From Alphaproteobacteria bacterium (GTDB lineage: Bacteria > Myxococcota_A > UBA796 > UBA2385): DNA of 64,000 nt. The position numbers were made by a program, and so were the translations under genes. Of the stretch, positions 50,616 to 57,841 are shown in pieces. Where the stretch lies: the NCBI GenBank assembly GCA_020632755.1, contig JACKEY010000010.1, positions 124,001-188,000 of the forward strand. The letters run 5' to 3'. Below the pieces are notes generated by a model. The model was not told the DNA's origin. It ran no database searches and worked only from the letters and a program-made list of their open reading frames with translations. Every line of letters begins with the position of its first letter. The stretch's first letter is position 1.

Positions 50616-51088
50616 GCGCCCTCCGCCAGCCGCGCGGCGGCGTCGCGGATCCGGCCGACCCGCTTGACCACGGTCCGGCGGGACACGCCCAGCAGGTCGG
50701 CGACCTCGCCCTGGTCCAGCCCGTCGACGAAGTGCAGGGCCAGCACCTCGGCGTGGTCGTCGTCCAGGGCCTCGACCAGCCGGACGATGAGCGCCTGGGA
50801 CAGCACCCGGTCGTCGATGCGCGCGGGCTGCCGGTAGAGCAGGTCGTCGCCGTGCTGCTCGACCAGCGCGCGCCGGCGCTTGTGGTCGCGGATCCGGTTG
50901 AGCGAGCGCGTCGTGGCGGCCCGGTACAGGTAGGGCAGCTCGACGTCGGTGCGCCCGCGCCGGATCAGGTCGACGAACAGCTGCTGCACGATGTCCTCGG
51001 CGTCGGCGCGGCTGCCGAGCAGCCGCTCGCACTTCCGCAGCAGGGCGGGTGCGGTGCGCAGGTAGAGGGCGTGGAGGTCGGGCGGCAT
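50612..51088 (-). CDS. ECF-type RNA polymerase sigma factor
   Basis: The 158-residue protein has region 2 (RKCERLLGSRADAEDIVQQLFVDLIRRG, with ELPYLYRAATTRSLNRIRDHKRRR) and region 4 (LALHFVDGLDQGEVADLLGVSRRTVVKRVGRIRDAAARL), the two domains of extracytoplasmic-function sigma factors. It is followed by an overlapping anti-sigma gene. Upstream in the same direction lie an exported protein gene and a caspase-barrel gene; these may be part of the regulon or the signal path. Start: ATG 51088, weak Shine-Dalgarno. Confidence 0.92.
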   Translation of the reverse strand: MPPDLHALYLRTAPALLRKCERLLGSRADAEDIVQQLFVDLIRRGRTDVELPYLYRAATTRSLNRIRDHKRRRALVEQHGDDLLYRQPARIDDRVLSQALIVRLVEALDDDHAEVLALHFVDGLDQGEVADLLGVSRRTVVKRVGRIRDAAARLAEGA

Positions 51089-51106
51089 GGGTGGTCCATG
51101 GGCACC

Positions 51107-51655
51107 CTACTCGGCCAGCTGGATGGGGGGATCGGTGCAGTTCTCGCGCACCTCCTCCTGGGCCCGGACCTGGGCGATGACCGCCTTCCCGCCGCCGGTC
51201 TTGGTGATGATGAACCGGATGTCCTGGTAGCTCTCGGGCGGGGTCACGAAGTAGCTGACGCCGTCGTAGTCGTCGGAGGCCAGCGGGGTCTCGAAGTCGA
51301 TCAGGCCGTCGTCCTGGAAGTCGAGCAGCAGCTTGAGGTTGGCCTGCTGGCCGTCGACCTCCTCGACGTCGGCGGTGAGCGAGAACTGGATGCAATCGAC
51401 GGTGGCGTCGCTCTCCTTGGCCAGCTGGCTGATGACGACCGGGTCGCCGACCAGGCTCGCGCCGTCTTCGGCGACGTGCCAGGTCGGGACCTTCTCGACG
51501 GCGCCTTCTTCGATCTCCCAGGCGCAGAGCTCGTCGCCGCACCACAGATCGAACAGCGGGTCGTCGAGGATGTCGGGGCCGCAGGAGTCCTCGGCGGCCA
51601 TCAGGGGCACCGCCGCGACGGCGACCAGGCCAAGATGCAGGTGGATCTTCTTCAT
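51107..51655 (-). CDS. Exported protein of the ECF-caspase cluster
   Basis: The 182-residue protein has a signal peptide (LGLVAVAAVPLMAAEDSC) and short Cys-containing loops (LWCGDELCAWE, VDCIQF, ENCTDPP). The mature part is strand-rich (LKLLLDFQDDGLIDFETPL, FVTPPESYQDIRFIITKTG). The signal could also be read as a lipobox ending near Cys25. No family known. GAGGAG lies upstream of ATG 51655. The caspase gene ends 9 nt upstream, and the sigma gene starts 18 nt downstream, so they are likely one transcript. Confidence 0.75.
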   Translation of the reverse strand: MKKIHLHLGLVAVAAVPLMAAEDSCGPDILDDPLFDLWCGDELCAWEIEEGAVEKVPTWHVAEDGASLVGDPVVISQLAKESDATVDCIQFSLTADVEEVDGQQANLKLLLDFQDDGLIDFETPLASDDYDGVSYFVTPPESYQDIRFIITKTGGGKAVIAQVRAQEEVRENCTDPPIQLAE

Positions 51656-51664
51656 GGTGTCTCC

Positions 51665-53350
51665 TCAGTCCCCGAAGCGGATGCCGACGGTGATGGTGGT
51701 GGCGCCGGTGTCGTGGGTGTCGCCCAGCAGGTTGTCCAGGGCGCGGGCGGTCACGATCTCGCCCTGGCCGTACAGGCCGATGTGCCGCCAGTGGTTGCGG
51801 CCGAAGCTCGGCACCAGCTGCAGGCCGCCGCCGCCGGCCAGGTGCCAGCCCAGGTGCCGCTCGATGGTGGTGCCGCGCTCGCCGTCGTCGAAGACGGTCC
51901 GCACGTTCGCGAGCCCGCCGCCGACCTGCAGGTAGGGCACGATCCAGCCGTCGAGCACCGGCGCCTGGGCCCGGGCGTAGACGCCGTAGCGACCCCCGCC
52001 CCAGCGGAACTTCGTGGTGTGCTCGACGCCGCTGGTGTCGTGCACGTCGCGCGACCAGCCCTGGGACTCCAGGTTGGCGACCGCGCCGACCACCGACAGG
52101 TTGCGGTGCGGCGTGTAGACCAGCTGGACCATGCCGGCCAGGTGCAGGTTGAGGTTCTCGGAGTAGCCGAAGTCCTCGAGGGTGTCGGTGAAGGCGTCGT
52201 GGTGGGCGCCCATGCCGCCGACGCCCAGCTCGACGAAGAAGGTCTCGTAGGGGGTCGGCCCGGTCGGCCCGCCCTTGGCGACGGTCTCCTCCTCGACGAC
52301 CTGCTGGCAGGCGACGGGGGCGAACAGCTGGCTCCTGCCCTCGGCCAGGGTCTGCCGGCAGCGGGCGGTCTCGTCCTCCTTCCGCCACAGCACCTCGTAG
52401 TCGCCCGGGGCCAGGGCCAGGGTGAGCGCGTCGCCGGGGGCCTTGTCGACCTCGGCGGCGACCAGGCCGCTGCCGTCGTGCACGAGCAGGATCTGGCCGG
52501 CGTCGTCGGGGCCGAAGTGCAGCCGGGCGGTGGCCCGGCCGGGGCGGGTCAGGGCCAGGGCCCCGCGGCCGCGCAGGTCGGTCTCCAGCGTCGGGTGCTG
52601 GCGGCCGATCGCGGTGCTGGCGGTGCTGACGACGGTGCGGTCGTAGGCGTAGCCGTAGGCTTCATCCAGGGTGACGAGCCCGTCGGCGTCGGCGTCGGCG
52701 GCGCCGCGCAGCCCGGTGACCCAGTGGTGGGTGAAGTAGCTGCCCTGCAGCTCGTCGCTCTCCTGGGACAGCTCGTCGGAGGAGGAGGACGCGATGACGG
52801 CCATGCCCTCGGCGTCGAGGCCCTGGACGCTGGCCGAGGAGAAGGCGGCCGCCGGAGAGAGGCCCTTGGCGTCGCTCATCGCGCCGCTCTGGCAGGCGTC
52901 GAGCACGACCAGCCGCACGTCGGCGGGCAGCGCTTCGAGCCGGCCGCGCAGGTCCGACAGGGCCAGGGTCTCGTCGCCCAGATCCAGGCCGCCGCTGCGG
53001 GCGTGGCCCGAGTAGTAGAACAGCACCTGGGTGTGGGCGGCGGCGCTGGCCTGCAGCTCGGCGGCGACGGTGTCCAGGGCGTCGAGCACGTCGGCGGGGG
53101 CCGGGTCGCGCAGCAGCAGCACGCTGCCGGGATCGACGTCACCGAGCTGGGTGAAGACGTCGGCGACCCGCTCGGCGTCGGAGCCGGCGTAGCGCAGCGC
53201 CGCCTGGCCGGGGCCCGGGCGGTTGCTGCCGACGACGACGGCCCAGACGGCGGGGGCCTGGCCGGCCACGCCAGCAGGCGGGCCGAGGGGCACGGGATCC
53301 GCCAGGGCGGGCCCCGCGAGCAGGGAGGGGATGAGCAGGGGGAGCAGCAT
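51665..53350 (-). CDS. Caspase-like protease with C-terminal barrel domain
   Basis: The 561-residue protein has a signal peptide, then a caspase (C14) fold: WAVVVGSNRPGPGQAALRYAGSDAERVADVF, His116 in FYYSGHARSGG, Cys153 in LVVLDACQSGAM. A Ca-binding-like DADADGLVTLDEA sequence lies near residue 234. After a middle domain (LVHDGSGLVAAEVDKAPGDALTLALAPGDYEV, PEGA-like), the last 190 residues look like an outer-membrane barrel: TFFVELGVGGMGAHH, LHLAGMVQLVYTPH, YGVYARAQAPVLDGWIVPYLQVGGGLA. ATG 53350 has GGAG upstream. Activity might be triggered at the surface, for example by envelope damage; that is speculation. Confidence 0.86.
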   Translation of the reverse strand: MLLPLLIPSLLAGPALADPVPLGPPAGVAGQAPAVWAVVVGSNRPGPGQAALRYAGSDAERVADVFTQLGDVDPGSVLLLRDPAPADVLDALDTVAAELQASAAAHTQVLFYYSGHARSGGLDLGDETLALSDLRGRLEALPADVRLVVLDACQSGAMSDAKGLSPAAAFSSASVQGLDAEGMAVIASSSSDELSQESDELQGSYFTHHWVTGLRGAADADADGLVTLDEAYGYAYDRTVVSTASTAIGRQHPTLETDLRGRGALALTRPGRATARLHFGPDDAGQILLVHDGSGLVAAEVDKAPGDALTLALAPGDYEVLWRKEDETARCRQTLAEGRSQLFAPVACQQVVEEETVAKGGPTGPTPYETFFVELGVGGMGAHHDAFTDTLEDFGYSENLNLHLAGMVQLVYTPHRNLSVVGAVANLESQGWSRDVHDTSGVEHTTKFRWGGGRYGVYARAQAPVLDGWIVPYLQVGGGLANVRTVFDDGERGTTIERHLGWHLAGGGGLQLVPSFGRNHWRHIGLYGQGEIVTARALDNLLGDTHDTGATTITVGIRFGD

Positions 53351-53502
53351 CGGCAGGTCTCCTCGGAGCCGGTGTCGCCCTGTACACACCCCGGCTCCGG
53401 GAAGTGGGAACCCCTCCCCACACTTTTTCCAGACAGTCCGCCGCGCGCGGGTCGTGCCGCGACGCACTACGGTGCCAGGACGCCCTCCCAGACGGACTCC
53501 GC

Positions 53503-54849
53503 ATGCACCCGATCCTCTCCCTGACCCTCCTGATGCTGCCGGCCTGCAAGGACGGGGGCAAGGGCCCTGGCGGCGACAGCGGCGGCGACGGGCCCGGCTC
53601 GGTCGAGATCACGGTCACCATGAGCGAGATCGTGCCCACGGTCGCGACGGTGACCTTCCCGACCGACGGGCTGACCGATGGCGTCATCACGATGGTCCCG
53701 ACCGAGGGTGACGCCCTGTCGGTCCAGGCCGACGTCACCGACGGCAACACCGTCGTGCTGGGCATGAAGCCCGGCACCACCTACACCCTGCAGCTCGAAG
53801 CCAACGGCGGCGACGTGCTGTCCAACGAAGTGGACGTCACGACCGGCAACCTGCCCAACGACCTGCCTGGCCTGTTCCCGGACGAAGAGGTGAGCGGCGA
53901 CCACAGCGGCGGCTACATCGTCACCAGCTTCGTGAACCCCCCGACCGCCCTGGTCATGGACCGCGACGGCGACATCGTGTGGTGGTACCAGCCCGACGGC
54001 CTGCTGCAGCTGGGCCGCGTGCGGTTCAGCGTCGACGGCAGCCGCGTGATGATGGCCGACATCAACCTGGAAGGCCGCGGCACCAGCGAGATGGTCAGCG
54101 TGAACCTGGACGGCAGCGGCGAGGCGCGCCTGGACGTTCCCTACCGCCACCACGACTTCGTCGAGCACGACGACGGCACGCTGGCCTTCATCGCGCACGA
54201 CCCGCGCACGGTCGGCGCCGACGACATCCTGGGCGACCAGATCATCGAGGTCGCCCCCGACGGCACGCAGACCCAGGTCTACACGATCTGGGACAACCAC
54301 GAAGCCGGCGCCGGCAAGGGCAGCGGCGGCCCCGGCGGCATCGCCGGCTGGGCCCACGCCAACGCGCTGGACTGGTACCCCGACCGCAACCAGTACCTGA
54401 TGTCCTTCCTGCACATGGAAGGCGTCGCCGCCATCGACCGCGACTCCGGCATGGAAGCCTGGCTGGTCGGCGGCAGCGAAGCGACCATCTCCGGGCCCGA
54501 CAGCCCGCTCGAGTTCCACGGCGGCCAGCACGGCATGCAGCTGTTCGACGACGACCGGATGCTGCTGTTCGTCAACGGCCAGGGCAACCAGGCCCGCATG
54601 GTCGAGCTGCAGCTGGACATCGACGGCGGCAGCTTCACCGAGCTCGACCGCTACCAGCCCGGCCTGGGCACGCCGATCCTGGGCGATGTGCAGCGGCTGG
54701 ACAACGGCCACACGCTGGTGATCTTCAGCTACAACGGCGAAGTGCACGAGCTCGACGAGAACGGCGAGCTCACCTGGCGCCTGTCGGCCAGCCTGGGCGG
54801 CGCGATGTCCTACCTGACCTGGCTCGAGACCCTGCCGAACGGCGGCTGA
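53503..54849 (+). CDS. Arylsulfotransferase-like lipoprotein (3)
   Basis: The 448-residue lipoprotein (MHPILSLTLLMLPAC, then KDGGKG) has a Gly/Asp linker, an FN3-like domain (EITVTMSEIVPTVATVTFPTDG), and a propeller with ALVMDRDGDIVWWYQPDG, HHDFVEHDDGTLAFIAHDP, IIEVAPDGTQTQVYTIWDNHE, HGGQHGMQLFDDDRMLLFVNGQ. It is closely related to the two genes at 33772 and 36794. TACGGT (53468-53473) is a candidate -10. Divergent from the caspase gene (152 nt). It lies next to an alkylsulfatase-like gene, convergent with it. Confidence 0.83.
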   Translation: MHPILSLTLLMLPACKDGGKGPGGDSGGDGPGSVEITVTMSEIVPTVATVTFPTDGLTDGVITMVPTEGDALSVQADVTDGNTVVLGMKPGTTYTLQLEANGGDVLSNEVDVTTGNLPNDLPGLFPDEEVSGDHSGGYIVTSFVNPPTALVMDRDGDIVWWYQPDGLLQLGRVRFSVDGSRVMMADINLEGRGTSEMVSVNLDGSGEARLDVPYRHHDFVEHDDGTLAFIAHDPRTVGADDILGDQIIEVAPDGTQTQVYTIWDNHEAGAGKGSGGPGGIAGWAHANALDWYPDRNQYLMSFLHMEGVAAIDRDSGMEAWLVGGSEATISGPDSPLEFHGGQHGMQLFDDDRMLLFVNGQGNQARMVELQLDIDGGSFTELDRYQPGLGTPILGDVQRLDNGHTLVIFSYNGEVHELDENGELTWRLSASLGGAMSYLTWLETLPNGG

Positions 54850-54873
54850 GCACCGGAACACCGGGCCGCGCGG

Positions 54874-56631
54874 TCAGTCCGTCGGCGGCCGGTCGAACCA
54901 GTCCAGCATCTCGCCGACGGCACGCAGGCTGCCATCCACCTCGAGCTCGCGGGCGGCGACGGCGTCGATGGGCTTCTCCTTGCCCGCGGCGATGCGCTTC
55001 CAGGTGCGGGCGGTCGTGGTCACCGTGATCTGCGGGGCCAGCGCCGCGATCTGCTCGGGGCTGCGCTGGCGGACCTCGGCGACGCCGTGGCGCACGTGCA
55101 TGATCCAGTGTTCATCGACGTCGGTGAAGTGGTAGGCGACGATCTGGTCCGTGTCGAGCACGGCTTCTGCGCGCAGCCGCGGGCCCATGCCGCGCATGAA
55201 GGCCGCCAGCGGCAGGGCGTCGACGAAGGCGTCGGGGGCGTCGCGGGGCGGGCTGGCGGTCAGCACGATCTCGCCGCGCAGCTCGCGGGCCTGGGTGCGG
55301 TACCAGTTGCGGGCGTTGGCGTTGACGTGGCCGGCGGCCAGGCCGTCGAGCGCGTCGGCCAGCGCGTCGCGGGCCGGCTGGCTGTCGGGCTCGGCGCGGG
55401 TCCACAGGGTCGCGAGCTCGGCGGCCCAGGCGTACTCGCCGGTCGCCAGGGCGGCCTGGACCTGGACCGGCAGGGGCACGTCCTGGGCGAAGGCGGCGGC
55501 GTAGCGGCGGGCGCGCTCGTCGGGGGGCAGTGGCTCGAGCTCGGCCGAGTCGCCGCTGAACCAGCCGATGGTGCCGGCGTAGATGCCGCGCACCGACCAG
55601 GGCACGCGGCCGTAGTGTTCGGCCAGCCAGGGGTGGGACGCCAGGTGCGCCGGCAGCGCGATGGTGGCGGCGAGCTCGTCGGGGGTGCGGCCGGCGTTCA
55701 CGCCGCGGATGGTCTGGTCGTGCACGTACTGGATGGCGTCCCGGTAGTGCACCAGCACGTCTTCGACGGCGTCGGCGCCGACGACCGGGCGGGTGTGGCT
55801 GGGCACCAGCGCTTCTGCACCCAGGTCGCGCATCGCGTCGATGCTGTCGACCCAGGCGCGCACGTCGCGGTAGGGCGTGCCGCGGATGGTGTAGAGGTTC
55901 GGGAAGGCCTGGTAGACGTTGTCGCCGGGCAGCAGCACCTTGCGCCGCGGCAGCCACACGAAGATCTGGTCGCTGGTCTCGCCGGGGGCGTGCACGAGCT
56001 CCATCGGCTCGCCGCCCAGCACCACGGCGCGGCGGTCGTGCACCGTGTTCGTGGGCCGCACCAGGGCGACGTCGCTGCCGTCGAAGCGCAGCCGCATGCC
56101 GATGCCGTCGCCGCCGACGTCGGCGTCGAGGGCCGTGCCGAACATGCGCTGGCTGCGCACCGAGATGGCGTCGCGCAGCACGGACACGACCTCGTCGATG
56201 CGCGCTTCGGTGGTCGAGTGGGCCCACACCGGGGGCACGCTGCCGCCCGGCCCGTCGGCGTCGGCGTCGACGAAGACCTGGGCGCCCATGACGTGGTCGG
56301 CGTGGTTGTGCGTGTAGATGACGGCGACCACCGGCGCGTCGGTGTGCTCGCGCAGGGCGGCCAGCGCCTCGGCCGCGGGGGTCGCGCCTTCGGTCGTGTC
56401 GACGATGACCAGCCCGTCGGGGGCTTCGATGGCGATGACGTTGGCCAGCCCGAAGCCGACGGCGACGTAGATGCCCTCGACCGGCTCGAGCACGGCGCGC
56501 TCGAACAGCTTCGCCTGGGCCGCCAGGTCCGGGTTCGCCGCGGCGGGCGGCGGCGCCGGGGGAGCAGGCGGCGGTTCCTCGGGCACGCAGGCGAGCAGGA
56601 GGAGGAGGGCGAGGTGCAAGGAGGTCCCCAC
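54874..56631 (-). CDS. Alkylsulfatase-like metallo-beta-lactamase-fold lipoprotein
   Basis: The 585-residue lipoprotein (HLALLLLLAC, Cys about 15) has a Pro/Ala linker and a metallo-beta-lactamase domain with VIYTHNHADHVMGAQVF, as in SdsA-type linear primary alkylsulfatases, a dimerisation-type helical domain (GWFSGDSAELEPLPPDERARRYAAAF), and an SCP2-like C-terminal domain. It may hydrolyse sulfate esters, although lactamase-fold relatives with other activities exist. The start is GTG 56631 or TTG 56619; GGGGA precedes the latter. TACGGT (56703-56698) is a candidate -10 on the minus strand. Confidence 0.85.
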   Translation of the reverse strand: MGTSLHLALLLLLACVPEEPPPAPPAPPPAAANPDLAAQAKLFERAVLEPVEGIYVAVGFGLANVIAIEAPDGLVIVDTTEGATPAAEALAALREHTDAPVVAVIYTHNHADHVMGAQVFVDADADGPGGSVPPVWAHSTTEARIDEVVSVLRDAISVRSQRMFGTALDADVGGDGIGMRLRFDGSDVALVRPTNTVHDRRAVVLGGEPMELVHAPGETSDQIFVWLPRRKVLLPGDNVYQAFPNLYTIRGTPYRDVRAWVDSIDAMRDLGAEALVPSHTRPVVGADAVEDVLVHYRDAIQYVHDQTIRGVNAGRTPDELAATIALPAHLASHPWLAEHYGRVPWSVRGIYAGTIGWFSGDSAELEPLPPDERARRYAAAFAQDVPLPVQVQAALATGEYAWAAELATLWTRAEPDSQPARDALADALDGLAAGHVNANARNWYRTQARELRGEIVLTASPPRDAPDAFVDALPLAAFMRGMGPRLRAEAVLDTDQIVAYHFTDVDEHWIMHVRHGVAEVRQRSPEQIAALAPQITVTTTARTWKRIAAGKEKPIDAVAARELEVDGSLRAVGEMLDWFDRPPTD

Positions 56632-56784
56632 GGGCGACCGGGCAGACGCGCGGCCGGACAGGCTGCCGGGTGGGCGACGGAGGCCGACGGCCAGCCCACC
56701 GTAGCGCAGTGGAGGCGCAGGCGAGACCGCCCGACCCGGCGGCGCGTGGGATCGGCGGAAGAGGCGGCCCCCCTCCCAAGCGAG

Positions 56785-56790
56785 TAGGCT
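56785..56790 (+). promoter_or_regulatory. -10-like TAGGCT for leaderless FecR gene
   Basis: TAGGCT ends 7 nt before the ATG at 56798; no Shine-Dalgarno is present. Same geometry as kinases 1 and 2, photolyase fusion, CHASE2 kinase and phosphoesterase. -35 not recognisable. Confidence 0.4.
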
Positions 56791-56797
56791 CCCGACA

Positions 56798-57841
56798 ATG
56801 CTCCGTGTCCTGCTTGCCCTGCTGCTGTTCTGGTTCTGCCCCGTCAGTGCGGCCGCCGAAGACCCCGGCCCCGGTCCGGTCGAGACCGCGGGGATCCGCG
56901 AAGGCCTGGTGCTGGCCGTGCAGACCCGCGACCGCGCCGGCGGCTGGCGCCCCTGGGACAGCGCCCAGGACGAGGCCCTGCAGGAAGCGTGGATCCTGCA
57001 GGCCGACGCGCGGGCGCCGCTGGCCGTCGGCACGCGGATCGCCCTGTCCGACGTGGTGGTCACCCGCCAGGCCCGCGTCCGCATGGAGCTGCCCGACAAG
57101 GGCGAGATCACCATCTACGAAGACAGCTATGTGCGGCTCGAAGAGTGGGGCCTGCGCCACGAGCTCGGCGGCCTGCTGGTCAAGGTGCAGGGCGCCTTCA
57201 AGGTGCAGTACGCCAGCACCGAGGCGCTGGTCGAGGGCACCCGGTTCCGGGTCGAGGCGATCACGCCGGAAGAGGGCATGGTCGCGGTCGAAGAAGGCAA
57301 GGTCCGGGTCCGCAACGAGCTCGGCGAGGTGCTGCTGCTCAAGGGCCAGGCGGCCACCTTCGGCCCCAGCCAGGCGCCGGCCTTCGCGAAGTCCGGGCGG
57401 CTGCCGGTGCCGCGGCGCTGGCGACCGGCCAGCGTGGGCCTGCAGGTGGGCGGCGGCCTGGGCGATCACATCGGGCTGGACAAGGGTGCCGGCGAGATCC
57501 GGGCCGACATCCTGACCCGGGTGCGGCTGGGCAACTTCGGCCTGACCAACACGGTGGGCGTGGTCAACAGCACCACCACCAGCCACTTCCCGGTGACCGC
57601 CGGCGGCGAGTACTGGTTCGGGCCGGTCGCCGTGGGCGCCCAGGGCGATCTGCTCCTGGGCACCAAGGAGCTCTGCGGGACCGGGACCACCAGCCAGCTG
57701 GTGGCCAGCGGTGCGGGCCACCTGACGGGCGCGGTGCGTGTGCCCCTGGGTCCGGCGCTGGTGCTGGACGGCCGCGTCCTCGCCGGCTGGTCCACCGGTC
57801 CCCAGGCCTTCGGCACCGTCGGCCTGAGCTGGAGGCCCTGA
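56798..57841 (+). CDS. FecR-domain protein with barrel-like C-terminus
   Basis: The 347-residue exported protein has a signal (LLALLLFWFCPVSAAAE), a FecR-type domain (LSDVVVTRQARVRMELPDKGEITIYEDSYVRLEE, LVKVQGAFKVQYASTEALVEGTRFRVE, EGKVRVRNELGEVLLLKGQAATF) and a strand-rich C-terminal part (SVGLQVGGGLGDHIGLD, ADILTRVRLGNFGLTNTVGVVN) ending in SWRP, likely a barrel or beta-sandwich. FecR domains here usually act as surface rather than sigma-signalling parts. The stop overlaps the next gene start (TGATG), so the two are coupled. Confidence 0.83.
   Translation: MLRVLLALLLFWFCPVSAAAEDPGPGPVETAGIREGLVLAVQTRDRAGGWRPWDSAQDEALQEAWILQADARAPLAVGTRIALSDVVVTRQARVRMELPDKGEITIYEDSYVRLEEWGLRHELGGLLVKVQGAFKVQYASTEALVEGTRFRVEAITPEEGMVAVEEGKVRVRNELGEVLLLKGQAATFGPSQAPAFAKSGRLPVPRRWRPASVGLQVGGGLGDHIGLDKGAGEIRADILTRVRLGNFGLTNTVGVVNSTTTSHFPVTAGGEYWFGPVAVGAQGDLLLGTKELCGTGTTSQLVASGAGHLTGAVRVPLGPALVLDGRVLAGWSTGPQAFGTVGLSWRP

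Noticed and set aside
53404..53428. GTGGG...CCCAC hairpin followed by TTTTT on the plus strand
   Set aside because: It resembles a terminator, but lies in a divergent promoter region with no plus-strand gene ending before it, and the stem is only 5 bp.
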